A DNA stretch of 64,000 bases from Coenobita brevimanus (GCA_032717465.1 CM064732.1:21711812-21775811); one strand, 5' to 3'. Positions 48,282-61,234 are shown, numbered from the stretch's first letter. Notes: generated by a model from the letters alone, not told the origin. Numbers and translations are program-made.

Positions 48282-48351
<70 letters not shown>
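48282..48351. repeat. (TA)n microsatellite
   Basis: Pure TA tract between pogo-like element 2 and LINE copy C; its first TA is the element's right target duplicate. Confidence 0.9.
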
Positions 48352-48355
<4 letters not shown>

Positions 48356-49668
48356 ACTTTCCCTGTCAGTTGATCTTTTCTTTCCTTTGGGATCCTCCAG
48401 TCATAGCCTTACCACCATAACCTATCCTATCACTCCAGTAAGGCCAGTGCCTCAGGCCATACTTTTTTACTTTTCCCTGGAATGATTATTGCATCCATGG
48501 CTGAGAGCCATCTAAGAGTCCCTTGCACATTATGAACGTTATTTTATATGGCATGGAAGCATATATACTTTTATCTTGTGACTAATGTAAAAAGAAACTT
48601 GGCTTAATCACTCCCGTTCTAATGCTGTTCACAACTTGTAGAGGGACTACTAAAGGTACTGATGCTAACCCACCCCTGAATCTTATCTCTTTTATGTTTC
48701 TGCCTAGAACTGTGTTAAGTCTGCCTTTTCCTATACTAAAAATAATTTCATTCATACTAAATCTCTGAACTCTCCAATTCAAATTCTTCTCACTCCTTCT
48801 GGCACCTTACCAAAAACCGTTCTAACAGATATGCCTCATCATCCTTCCCTTCTCTTCTTCTTCCTTACGGCTGTGTAGCTGCTTCTTCTGATAAAGCAGA
48901 AGTTTTTTTTTTTCTCAGACTTTCTCCCCCAATTACACCTTAGACGATTCTGATGCTGTTCCTCCATCATTTTCCCCCTCTGACTTCCTCACGGTTGACA
49001 TGAAAATGTCTTTAAATGACGTATTTTCTGCCATCACCGTCCTCACTACTAGCAAGGCATATAGTCATGAGTGGGTCCCTCCTGTTGTCCTCAAGAACTG
49101 TGCTTCTGTGCTTTCACCCTGCCTTGGCAAATTGTTTCCCCTCTGTCTCTCAACTTGTACCTTTTCTCCTTGCTGAATGTTTGCTCTCATTCAGCCTGTC
49201 CCGAAGAAGGGTGACCATTCCCTCCCCTCTAACTATCGCCCAATCTTTTTAGCACCCTATACTTCAAAAAATTTTTAATGTATTCTTTAAAAAAATGTTT
49301 TAAAGCAACATTCCTATCACAACCCTCTTTCCGATCGTAAGTATGGGTTCCGCCAAGGACGCTCCACTGGCAATCTTCTTACCTTTCAGGCTGCTGGTCG
49401 TCTTCCTTTCCGGACTGGCAAAAGCTTTGCCATTACCTTTGACAGCTCAAAGGCTTTCGATCGAGTCTGGCATAAATCTTTAATTTCCAAACTTCCCCGT
49501 AACGATTTTTATCCTTCTATCTGTGCCTTCATCTCCAGCTTCTTTCTATAGCTGCTGTTGTAGATTGTCACCGTTCTGCTCGTAGTGCTATGAACAGTGG
49601 TCATCCTTAGCATTCTGTCCTATCACCAACTTTTTTCCTTCAATTCACCAATGGCCTTCTGTGCTGTA
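48352..49668 (+). mobile_element. Jockey/I-like LINE copy C, upstream part
   Basis: Corresponds to about 44095-45450 of copy B but is more diverged. It spans from the end of the endonuclease (SDH region) through the linker to RT motifs A (FDSSKAFDRVWHKSL) and B. Many stops. It breaks at 49667-49668 (TA) where a DNA transposon is inserted and resumes at 51878. Confidence 0.8.
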
Positions 49669-50055
49669 CAGTCGTGGCCATAAATAAATCACCTATCCTT
49701 CTGTGCCCCCTGCCTCAGACTGGCTCCTTTATCCGTGGCAAGCCACACCGGAGTAAGAGGGGCTGAGAGGTAGAGAGAAGGAAATGCAGGTGGGGGGACG
49801 AGCGATGGTGCTGGAGTGGAGTAAGGGAGAGGAGGGAGGGTATGTAGGGGAGGGAGAATGAAATGCGAAGTTGTGGCCACATAATTTGTCTTTTTTCTTT
49901 CATTCAGGGCATCATACTAAAGAGTTACTATTCGGTAGATAAAGCTGCATTACACCTTGTATAGTGGCATCAGAGAACAAGCTTTAGGTAGGTGGTGATA
50001 TCAAAGTCTGTCTCGTGAGAGAAATATACTGATGTGACAGATCAAACATTAATTC

Positions 50056-50530
50056 GGAGCCAGATATTTGTGTTTATCCGTGCATTTTGACTTCAGATGC
50101 AGAATGGAATCTGGATGGCTTTGACTTCCATAATTTTTGTGTAAGAAACGTCCTCTACCCTTACATGTAATTAATTTTTGAAACTAGATATTATATGCAA
50201 CCTTTGACATGGCTGTGTCCACAGTAAATATGATCACCCTTGCAGTATACATTCTGTCTGTACAGTCACCATCATGTCAATTCAATAATTATTTAATGAC
50301 ATCTCTATATGAAAAGGCTATTTAAAATAACTGTGCAGAAAAAGTAAATATATTTGATGTCTGTGCTCAAGGGTGGATATGATAATGGTATCTCTCATAA
50401 TCTGTTAGAGATAAAATGAAACAAAATCCTACCCAAACTCCCAAAAATATATCTGTGTCAATGTTTACCGATACTGGTCAAGCCAAAGCAACAAGGAACG
50501 CCTTAGTAAGTAGTCCAGTGGCCTCATGCC
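50056..50530. other. Internal part of the 2.2-kb transposon, unassigned
   Basis: Between the left arm and the TTAA-bounded insert. No transposase motif found. It may be remnant intron or 5' region of the deleted gene. Confidence 0.35.
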
Positions 50531-51305
50531 TTAACCCGCCGACTCCTGTTGACGTATATATACATCCACACGTTTTGTCACTGTGACTCCCGTTGATGTA
50601 TATAAATGCGCAGCAATTGAAAGGACTCTAATTTGCACAATTTTCAAATTTTGCACGTGATTATTGGTACATATACACAGGACACTTTCCTCTACAAGAT
50701 GCCAGGCAGGGACAATGCCTTACCCAGCATGAGCTCCCCCCCCCCTCTGCACACCATTATCTCGGCAATTCACCTGTTACCAGTCACCTGGCCAGTACAG
50801 ACATGTCATGCCACGGTACGAAATTCAGGGCCAGAGTGATTCCCCAATTGATGACAATGTGTAGGACAAAGTTTACGTAGCATTAGAGGAAGAAACAGTC
50901 AGAAATGACGATCAGGTAATGTCGCCAAAAAAGGTCAGGTATGTTGATGTGTTTGGTGTGTGAAACAATGCTTACATTGCCTATATTACTGTGTGAAAAC
51001 CAATATACTCTCATACAACATATAAATTCGTACCAAATAAATAAACAAATACCGTTTATGAGTGGTATGGAATGGTTACCCTCCCATAGAACTCGTTTTC
51101 TTTGGAGCCAGCCTTATATAAAACCCAGTAAGGTAAGGGGTACTGCTACCTGTATCAAGAATTTTAAACCTCAGGTGAGCGATTTCTCTATGAATTTTCG
51201 ATGTTTCTCACCAAAAGCGGAGGTTTGAACCAAAAAAGTTTTTCAAAATTGTTCGGGATTGGGGGGAGTCAGTGGTGGAAAATCGGTCGGGATGGGGTGG
51301 GTTAA
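50531..51305. mobile_element. Candidate TTAA-flanked (piggyBac-like) insert
   Basis: TTAA at 50531-50534 and 51302-51305 bounds 767 bp starting CCCGCCGACTCCTGTTGACG and ending GGGGTGGG; both ends open with CCC next to TTAA. A GACTCCTGTTGACGTATATA phrase near the left end is repeated at 50586-50605 with small changes. A frame starts MPGRDNALPSM at 50699. TTAA targeting and a CCC terminus fit piggyBac, but the ends are otherwise poorly matched and no DDD domain is seen. Confidence 0.4.
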
Positions 51306-51500
51306 TAACCTTATGCAGGTTTCACGGCACAGAGGAAACAATGTTGTGGATGGTTTGCTGGTTTCGTCTGAACAGCTCCCACTCGTCCTTGGTGTGTGCT
51401 GGAGGAGCCGGGCCTGTGTCCTCTCGTTCTCTGGTTTCCACGCATTGACAACCAGGGCCCACACAGTCTCAATGGCTCTGCACGAATATTTGATGTCATG
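51306..51500 (-). pseudogene. Tc1-like transposase C-terminal remnant
   Basis: The minus strand reads IETVWALVVNAWKPENERT, QARLLQHT and, in a shifted frame, a C-terminal tail. This aligns with TETLWAGVVNTWKPGLERT of the 5.3-kb element, including the glutamate of the DDE triad. The remainder of the gene is missing. Confidence 0.7.
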
Positions 51501-51877
51501 TCAGTATACTTCTCTCACGAGCCAGTCCTTGATATCACCACCTATCTAAAATTTGTTATCTGATGCTGCTATACAAGGTGTAATGCACCTTTATCTACCG
51601 AATAATAACTCCTTTATATGATGCCCTGAATGAAAGAAAATAGACAAATTATGTTGCCACAACTTCGCATTTCATTCTCCCTCCCTTACCTCCCCTCCCG
51701 CCCCTCCCCTCCCTCACTCCACCCAAGCACCATAGCTCGTCCCCCCACCTACTTTCCCTTCTGTCTCTGGCCCCTCCCTCTCAGCCCCTGTTATTCCCGT
51801 GTGACTTGCTGCGCATAAAGGAGCCTGCCTGAGGCACGGGGTACAGGAGGATAGGTGATTATTTATGGCCACGATTT

Positions 51878-52175
51878 TACATCTAACCTTATCCACTCTA
51901 CTGCTGATGACTCCATCCTTCACCTTTCCATTCGCTCCCCACAGTGTTTATCTCAGCAGTTACCCCACCAAACAAGGTATGGGACTACAGCACACCTAAT
52001 ATCTGACTTGGCTCGTATCTCTGATTGGGGCAAAAGTAACCTTGTTGTTTTTAATGTTTCAAAAGCTCAGTTCTTACATCTTTCAAACTGTCAAAATCTT
52101 CCGCAGGAATATCCTCTAATTTTTAACAATGTCGAACTCAATTTAGGTTCGTCTTTAAATTTACTCTTCACTGGA
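51878..52175 (+). mobile_element. Jockey/I-like LINE copy C, downstream part
   Basis: Resumes the LINE sequence broken at 49668. It covers the equivalent of 45451-45735 in copy B (SDLARISDWGKSNLVVFN, KAQFLHLSNCQNLPQEYPL); the YADD box here reads STADDS. It stops short of the family 3' end. Confidence 0.8.
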
Positions 52176-52227
52176 ATACCTTAATAATAATTAAAAAGTA
52201 TACTACGTGTTGTCTCGCTTGGAATAC

Positions 52228-52229
<2 letters not shown>

Positions 52230-52293
<64 letters not shown>
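52230..52293. repeat. (TA)n microsatellite
   Basis: Pure TA tract. TGGAATACCTT occurs on its left twice (52169-52179 and about 52219-52230). Confidence 0.9.
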
Positions 52294-52296
<3 letters not shown>

Positions 52297-52473
52297 GAGT
52301 ACTGGCGATGGCAGGGTAGAGTGATAATGATGTATTTTTCCTATTACCGCCATTACAATTTTCAGTGCGCTTTAACCTCATTGTACATGTAAAGCAGACA
52401 CGAAATTATAAAACATGAGTTTGAATGGCCTCAGGAATCATTTCCTGAAGTTAATCCGTCAACTCTTGGGACA

Positions 52474-52482
<9 letters not shown>

Positions 52483-52561
<79 letters not shown>
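52483..52561. repeat. (GA)n microsatellite
   Basis: Pure GA repeat of about 79 bp; neighbouring DNA (52294-52480 and 52562-52887) shows no gene, apart from a small 11-bp hairpin at 52634-52660. Confidence 0.95.
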
Positions 52562-52564
<3 letters not shown>

Positions 52565-52884
52565 GGACGACTATCATCCACCCACATAATGTAATGTTGA
52601 TTTAAAGTGACTCTACACTGAGTGCCAAACCAGATGGTTTCCTGTAATCCAGGAAACCATACTGTATATTACACTGTGTGGTAACCATGTAGTCAAATAA
52701 GGCCTGGTGGTCTAGTGAGTTTTGGTGGTCCAGTTGGATGAAGCCAGTACAGTAATGGTTTCCAGCTAAAGGGATAATTGTTCACATAATGCACTGAAGG
52801 TAGAATGAGGCTGGTCACCATTACCTTATAGGTCAGAAATGAGTAGATTAGTTCCCGGTCCCTACTTTCTTTATGAGGCAAAAG

Positions 52885-53861
<977 letters not shown>

Positions 53862-53918
53862 TTGGTGTCAGGAGTGTGGGATTATTATTTCAGGGTTGCA
53901 GTGAGGCTAATCTTGGAC

Positions 53919-54767
53919 ATGGAGCAAGAAGGTGTCCAGACAAGAGGCCAAGCTAGGCAGGAAGAGGCATCGCTGGATGGAATTATGAAACTATTACATG
54001 CACTACAAGCACATATAAAGGCATGGAGTGAACAACTAGAGGCACAAAATAAAGAGCTCAGAAACGAAATCAAAGAACAATTACAGGCACAAACTAAAGA
54101 ACTCAAAGAACAATCACAGGCACATTATAAAGAACTCAAAGAACTAGTACAGACACGAGGTGTACAACAGAAGGCAAATAGGGAACAATTAGAGGTCCAA
54201 AGTGAAGAACAAAAAGAACGAGATGAACAACTTCAAGAGGCATCAGAGGAGCAACAGAGGGAATTACAACCGAGGGTGCAAGGACAGCTAGATGCAGTCA
54301 TGGGGGAAATGAAGGAAGAACAGGAACAGCTTAAGGAGGAAGTAGATGCCACGCTAGAGCAGCAGAAGTATGAGGTAAGCAGTAATGTGATGGAGTGTAA
54401 ACAGCATGTAGACGCCCAGTTGAAGTCAATTAGTGAGGAAATAGTGACAGAGTGCAAACAGCATGTGGACAACCAGCTGAAGATTAGTGAGGGAATCGTG
54501 ATAGAGGGCAGACAGCATGTAGATAACCAATTGAAGCATGTAGTTGACCATGTGAAGATAATCAGTGAGAAAATTGAGGCTGTAGAGAAATATTGCACTG
54601 CTGAGCCTCAGGTTAGTGTACAGAGAGCATATGAAGGGAATGGACAGTGTATGGTGAATCATGACGGATTCCAAGCATCTAAAGGTAGCATTACAGGGGT
54701 GAATAATCAGAATGCAGAAGTTTTATGTTCTGGCCTTAATGATGATGCCCCAGTTTTTAGGCTGTAA
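53919..54767 (+). CDS. Gag-like coiled-coil protein of deleted LTR element
   Basis: The frame is open from 53856, but the ATG at 53919 (MEQEGVQTRGQARQEE) is the likely start because the primer-binding site lies before it. About 282 residues, nearly all heptad-like and charged (Q/E/K-rich, for example LKEQSQAHYKELKELVQ), with repeated KQHVD(N/A)QLK motifs around residues 165-225. This resembles the N-terminal coiled coil of some Gypsy gag proteins. A gag-like continuation (QEFDGRVS, ...YCAQFELLADQ) follows in other frames at 54800-54900. Function beyond particle assembly is not inferable. Confidence 0.65.
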   Translation: MEQEGVQTRGQARQEEASLDGIMKLLHALQAHIKAWSEQLEAQNKELRNEIKEQLQAQTKELKEQSQAHYKELKELVQTRGVQQKANREQLEVQSEEQKERDEQLQEASEEQQRELQPRVQGQLDAVMGEMKEEQEQLKEEVDATLEQQKYEVSSNVMECKQHVDAQLKSISEEIVTECKQHVDNQLKISEGIVIEGRQHVDNQLKHVVDHVKIISEKIEAVEKYCTAEPQVSVQRAYEGNGQCMVNHDGFQASKGSITGVNNQNAEVLCSGLNDDAPVFRL

Positions 54768-55189
54768 ACCAGTGAAGTGTTTGGCTATAATGGGGATCCA
54801 GTTAAGAAGAAACCTCAAGAATTTGATGGTAGAGTATCTTAGGAAGCTTACTGTGCACAGTTTGAGTTACTTGCGGATCAGAGTGGTTGGGATAATAACA
54901 AGAGGGCTGCAGAAGAACCACCACTGAAGAAATGCAGGAGAACCTTGATGAATGGTGTGCAAGAAGACAGAAGAACAGACGACATGCAGCATAGTAGGAA
55001 TGGGAATCATAGGAAGAAATGCTGCTGTGCTGTAGTGACGGGGCCAGTGTCGGACGGAGAAGACCTAGGGAGGATGCAGATGGAGGATGCAGTTTTGCAA
55101 CCGGTGCTGGAGTGGCTGCAGTGGAGTGCAGTGTGACCATCTTAGGAGGGGGTTTCTGGGTTAGGCCCTGCGACCGGGAGCTGCTGGAG

Positions 55190-55530
55190 TCAGTGCAACC
55201 TTCTTCACTTGAACAATGGGCTACTGGAACGTCAGTGGGAGATGCCCAAGGGCCTCAGCAGGTATTGGCAACTGGTGGTTCCAAAGAAGATGAGGTCCAA
55301 GATCTTGGATGTGTCCCATAACCAGATCACTAGTGGGCACCTGGGAGTGAAGACAATTCTAAGCCGGCTGCAACAAGTTCTACTGGATTAGCATGCTTCA
55401 GGATGTTGAAGAGTGGTGTCGGACCTGTGATGTGTGCTATGTCAAGAAGAGGACCAAGACCTTCCAGGAGGAGTGGACTCTGTGGAGGAACAAGGACATC
55501 ATCAGAAGCGGCATAGAAGAAGAGCTGATA
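55190..55530 (+). pseudogene. Integrase zinc-finger remnant
   Basis: Plus-strand frames give NQITSGHLGVKTILSRLQQ (the H-H half) and, after a TAG at about 55390, DVEEWCRTCDVCYVKKRTKT (the C-C half) of a retroviral-type HHCC zinc domain. The catalytic core that should follow is absent; a basic tail-like stretch runs to 55540. Confidence 0.75.
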
Positions 55531-55639
55531 AGTTGAAAGATTATTCTGAGTACAGTTGGATGTTTCATTAGGATTAGGGTTTATATTTGTGTATAGTGTG
55601 TAGTTTTGTCGGGACGACAAAGAACTAGGGAGGGGGTAC

Positions 55640-56595
<956 letters not shown>

Positions 56596-56599
56596 CGAA

Positions 56600-57990
56600 G
56601 TGCGAGAGAGGGTGAATTTCCCGAGAAAGACCAATGGACCATTTACCAGTAGCAAAAAAAAAAAAATTGAAAGAAAAGTTATATTAAGAGAAGCAGCAAT
56701 CAATGTTAATGAAAGAAGACGAAAGAACATGAAGATAATCAATTAAGTAAAATGAGAGTTGGGGCGAAGAAGACAGGAGAAGATTAGAGTGGATGATGAA
56801 GGGTAAGAAATATTGACAAGGGAGTGAATAACAAGGCGAACAAGAAGGAAGAATTAGATTAGTGAGGATGAATATGAAAATATGTGGAAGATATGAATTT
56901 AGAAAAGGAGAAGAGACGTTGAAGGGAAAGATGATGAATAATCTAAACAGAAGATGGGTGAAAGGAATAGGCGGTAGAGGAGAAGGGAAGAAAAGAGAAG
57001 GGAAGAAAGAGAAGCATGAAGAGGAAAGGAAATGTAGCGATGAAAGAGAGAAGCAGGAGAAAGAAGGAGGAAAGTATTGAAAAGGAAGAGGAAAGGAATG
57101 AGGAGGAAAGAAAGAAAAAGAAAAAGATCGAGCTCGAAGAAGGCAGAAGAGAATAAGAGTTATTAGGAAAATAAGGAATGGAATGGAGGACGAAAAGGAA
57201 AGATAATAGGGAGGGGGGAGATAAGAGAAAGGATGAGGGGAGGAAGGAGAAAAAGATGTTGAAAAGATGGGGGAGAAAAGGGATGTTTAGAAGGTAGAGG
57301 GAAATTACCAGAAGAAAGGGAAGAAGATACTAGATAGTGCAGAGAGGGGAGAAATGCGAGGATAGGAACTGAAAGGACACGGGAAAGAAGAAGAAAGAAG
57401 ACGGAAGAGGGAAAGAATGAGGTGGTTAAAAAAAAAAAAAAGGCAGGAGCAAAAGAAGGAAGAGAGAAGTAGGAAGGAGATGGGGAATGCAAGATATGAG
57501 AAGGAAGAGGAAAGAGTACTTTAAAGGAAGAATGAGATAAGGCTAGGGAGAGGGAGAGAGGAAGAAAAAATGGTAAGGAAGATTATAGTAAATAGAAAAA
57601 TGGGAAAAGCAAATGAAAGAAAATCCAAATGGAGGACAGAAGGAACGAGGATAAACGAAAAAGGAAAGTTGCAGAAAAATTGAAGGAAGAGAAGTTGAAG
57701 AGAGGAAGGAGATGGACAAGGGAAAAATGAAGAAAAAAAGAAGGAAGACCGTATCAAGGAAGAAAATAATATGTGAGAAAGGAATATATGAGGAAGGAAA
57801 TGAAGGACGAAAGAAAAAACGACACATCTACAATAGTAGGAAGTTATAAGGAAGAAATATAATGTCAATAGCAGAATGAAATAAGTAATGAAAGAATGTA
57901 AGAGAATGTTTATTTTGCAAAAGTAAGAATGAAGAGAGAAGTAAGGAAAGAAAGATGAAGGAGGAGGCGGCAAGAATCAGTTCTCACTAT
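56600..57990. repeat. 1.4-kb purine-rich tract
   Basis: A/G-rich plus strand throughout (GGAA, GAAA and GGAG blocks; poly(A) at 57428-57441). Frames on both strands are composition artefacts. Confidence 0.9.
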
Positions 57991-58291
57991 GGGGTTCAAA
58001 ATTTGTTTACATTGGTCAAGCTCAACTCGTCCAGAAGCGCGGACCCGATGAACTGACGGGCAGGTTTTATCACTTCATTTCAATATATTTACCAGACCTG
58101 CTAATTGATTAATGGCCCTCATGGCCCGATATTGGTTATGCTAACTCATAAAAAAGTAATAATATTCAATTGCATGGAGCTACATGCTGAATTTAAATAC
58201 ATTTATGTGACCACGGAAACGGAAAACTAATATAGTCCAGTGTCATTTGATTTTTTACGGCCTCCCAGGGTCCCTGTCCAATGTGTAATTG

Positions 58292-58470
<179 letters not shown>

Positions 58471-58473
<3 letters not shown>

Positions 58474-58950
58474 GGGGGGATCTGCTGCCTGAAGAGATAC
58501 AAGTTTGATCCAAGGTCTGGACAGTTAAAAGTTAATATCAATACACTATTTCTAAAAGTGATAGCTGTAGCATGCATTCAGTATGTAGGCATAATATAAC
58601 ACAATACAATATGTAACTATATAGCTATAGCTAACAATATGTAAAAGAGGTAGTTATGTCTGAGTCCTCCAGGAAGAGTTACAGAACACATACCCTTGCC
58701 TAGACGAACCAGGAATGACCATTCACATAATGTATATCCACAACCTTTGTTGTCCCAGACCATCAAGAATCCTTAACCATATGATGTATCTCAAACTTCC
58801 TCGTAGGCCAGACGACCAAGAATTTCATGACGTATCCAAACACGTGGGGTAACCAGCTCTAGTCATTTAGTCCACGTGATAGGAAATTTACCATACACAT
58901 CCTCCCTACGGTGTATATAATGTCAGAGAGACTCCCTTCAGATCAGAAGT
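58471..58950. other. Unassigned spacer
   Basis: AT-rich with no recognised gene or repeat; ends at the poly(T) of LINE copy D. Confidence 0.3.
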
Positions 58951-58951
58951 T

Positions 58952-59606
58952 TTTTTTTTTTTTTTTTATGCGAGGAAGAAGGAACCAAAGGCCATGAGCC
59001 CGCAGTAACAGTTCCCTCCAAGAGAAAAACAAAATACAATAGAGAGCCAAATTCAAGATCCGATCATTTTGAGATGCCTGGACACACTGTGTTTGAAAGA
59101 CTGGAGATCATAGGAAGCAGGAAATACAGACAGAGGGAGACAGTTCCAGAGCTGACCTGTTGCATAAATGAAAGACTGGGAGTAACGGTTAACTCTTGCA
59201 TTAGAGAGTTGGACAGAAAAGGGATGAGAGTTTGCTGCCAGACGGGTGCTACGCGCCCGTCGTAGAGGTGTAGGAATGCAAGCAGGCAGTTCAGAGGAGC
59301 AGTGACCATTAAAGTAGCAATAGAAAAGAGATAAAGATGCAACAGAGCGGCGAAGAGACAGAGGTTGAAGGGAGTCAGTAAGAGGAGGAGAGTTAATGAG
59401 ACGAAAAGCCTTTGACTCCACCCTATTGAGAAGAGCTGTATGTGGGGAGCCTCCCCACACATGAGAGTTGTACTCCACACAGAGGCGGATAAAACCCCTG
59501 TATAGAGTCAACAATTGTGCAGGGGTAAAGAAGAGCGGAGTCGGCTTAGCACACCCAATCTCTTGGAAGCAGATTTTACAAGAGATGTAATATGATTTTT
59601 CCAAGG
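58952..59606 (-). mobile_element. Jockey/I-like LINE copy D, 5'-truncated
   Basis: A 3'-end copy of about 655 bp on the minus strand with a poly(A) tail (T run 58952-58968). It carries GFIRLCVEYNSHVWGGSPH and SFIYATGQLWNCLPLSVFP and is open for 183 codons (59604-59053) except at the truncation edge. Very close to copy E. Confidence 0.9.
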
Positions 59607-60076
59607 CCCGTTAACACGAGGGTCAGATACAGTGAGAAGGGGTTAGAGAGATATAAGGGAGAGTAGGGCTAGAGAGAAGGTCCGACGTTGGGATCACGCT
59701 CTTCTAAACTATAACTCACTTTTTATAACTGTGTTCAATAAACTTAGTAACCCAAGAGTGCTGTAACTCACCTCATTGACACTACGTCTCACTACTTTAT
59801 TCTGGCTTAGCTTAACGATCCATAATCGATTGCCCTATCTCCCTACAAGTACTTAAGACCACGCTATCGAGAAGTATATACAATGGATCTTACCGCCAAA
59901 ATGATGTATGAATGTACGGGACATGTAGGAGGACTAAAGAGCTTTTCCATGTTACGTCATGGGTCATGTGAGTATTGTTTACGATGCCATAATGGATGGC
60001 AAATTGTCGGACGTCTAGGGAGAGAGAACTGCAGATTCCACAATGGTATTCCACTGTTGTGCCTTCGGCTGTTAGA
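59607..60076. other. Unassigned stretch with AATAAA
   Basis: Includes GTTCAATAAACTTAG near 59734 and a plausible short 81-codon frame (59883-60128) with no certain domain. It could be the tail of an LTR or the upstream part of the THAP remnant; I cannot decide. Confidence 0.3.
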
Positions 60077-60220
60077 CATGGCAGAAAAATGGAAGTGCGG
60101 TAAACTTGTGATGGTTTCCAGCCAATGAGGAAAGGCAACAGAAATGGATTGCTGCCGTGAAGAGGGAGAATTGCAGTCGATGGCCTACACCCGACTCTGT
60201 AGCAGGCATTTCATATCAGG
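60077..60220 (+). pseudogene. THAP-domain exon remnant
   Basis: One frame reads FPANEERQQKWIAAVKREN and, after a 1-2 base shift near 60180, another reads YTRLCSRHFISG. These are the FP, W and C-S-x-H-F landmarks of the THAP zinc-dependent DNA-binding domain. The second part ends exactly at a good splice donor (ATATCAG/GTGAGC, near 60220). It may derive from a P-type transposase or a THAP gene exon. The first zinc ligands are not evident. Confidence 0.6.
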
Positions 60221-60725
60221 TGAGCCACCCCCCACCCCCTCTAACCCAACCCCCATCCCCCCCACCACCACCCAACCACCTCACACACACCTCCACCCCA
60301 CCTACACACCCCCACCACCCTCCCACTGCCACCCCAACTACGCCACCGCCACCCCGACCCCTCTCACTGCCAACCCGACACCACCACCGTCCCCCACCAC
60401 CCCTCACTCCCACCCCCCACTTTCGAACCTCCCACCCCCATACCCCATGTCCCCCAACTCCCCTCCACAAGCCCCCCAGCCCCCCACAGTACCCCCACCA
60501 CCACCCAACCCCCTTCCCCTCCACTCCATACCTGTCCCACGCCTTACCACCCATCCCAACCCTCCCCCACATCCTCACCCCGCAAACCAACCCTAATCCC
60601 ACCCCCACCCTCCACTGCCATTCAAACCCCCACCCTCCTTCCACCTCATTCCCCCACTCCCACGTCCCCACCCTCCACTCATTCATCATCTACTCGATTC
60701 CAAGTCAGTGTATATAATCCCTCCC
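60215..60725. repeat. C-rich, nearly G-free tract
   Basis: About 510 bp composed almost wholly of C, A and T (CCCACC, CCACCC and CCCCCAC blocks) with very few G. The long frames on both strands (P/T/H-rich on plus, G/W/V-rich on minus) are composition artefacts. The minus strand is correspondingly G-rich. Confidence 0.9.
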
Positions 60726-61182
60726 CCCTTGGCCCCACGTCAATAATTTACTGATTACCAAGACGATTTACGTGTACTGTATGTCAATTCCAGCTAGATA
60801 TATTACACATATTTACCATGAGGGATGCCCCGGTGAACTTTTACAGGGTGTTCACCAAATAGTAATAGAGATCGCCATATCTGAGATCTGGTTTCGGTCT
60901 CCTGTACTTGAAATGGGTGAAATTCTCCCTAGATATGGTGTAAGCATCCAGCCTCAAACACTTTATCTTGTTCCTGTCCAGATCTTGGTGGCGCTGCTCC
61001 AGATTTCTGCATATCAGACAGTTCAATCTCTGACAGCCCTGTCTAGACAGCCATTACTAGGAGGAGTTTGCTGTCCAATATGGAGTCGTAAACAAAACCA
61101 CGTGATTTCTGTGACGTCACTGGAAAAAATCTATTGCCCCTCGGGGAATACTCTGTGGAGTTTATATCCAGAGTCTGAGAGC

Positions 61183-61187
<5 letters not shown>
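60726..61187. other. Unassigned stretch
   Basis: No recognised element. A GTGACGTCAC palindrome (about 61111-61120) and a CACGTG hexamer (about 61099) stand out but have no gene context. The (CA)n at 61188-61232 follows. Confidence 0.3.

Positions 61188-61232
<45 letters not shown>
61188..61232. repeat. (CA)n microsatellite
   Basis: Pure CA repeat abutting the 5' head of the SINE at 61233. Confidence 0.95.

Positions 61233-61234
<2 letters not shown>

Larger units (their letters stand above)
49669..51877 (-). mobile_element. 2.2-kb Tc1-like transposon with ~380-bp TIRs
   Basis: Inverted arms at 49669-50055 and 51480-51877 match throughout, starting CAGTCGTGGCCATAAATAA on the left. The flanking TA is duplicated (49667-49668 and 51878-51879) and the LINE reads through when the element is removed, which proves insertion. 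Inside, the minus strand retains only a C-terminal transposase piece (51300-51500). Element plan and transposase resemble the 5.3-kb element at 34.3 kb. Confidence 0.85.

Noticed and set aside
52634..52660. 11-bp hairpin as a terminator
   Set aside because: No gene upstream, no U tract, and the setting is eukaryotic; probably incidental.
60144..60717. Proline/histidine-rich frames and the antisense glycine/tryptophan-rich frame
   Set aside because: Result of the G-free C-rich tract; no start context, motif or conservation signal.
61111..61120. CRE-like GTGACGTCAC as a promoter element
   Set aside because: No transcription unit nearby; a single 10-bp palindrome can occur by chance.
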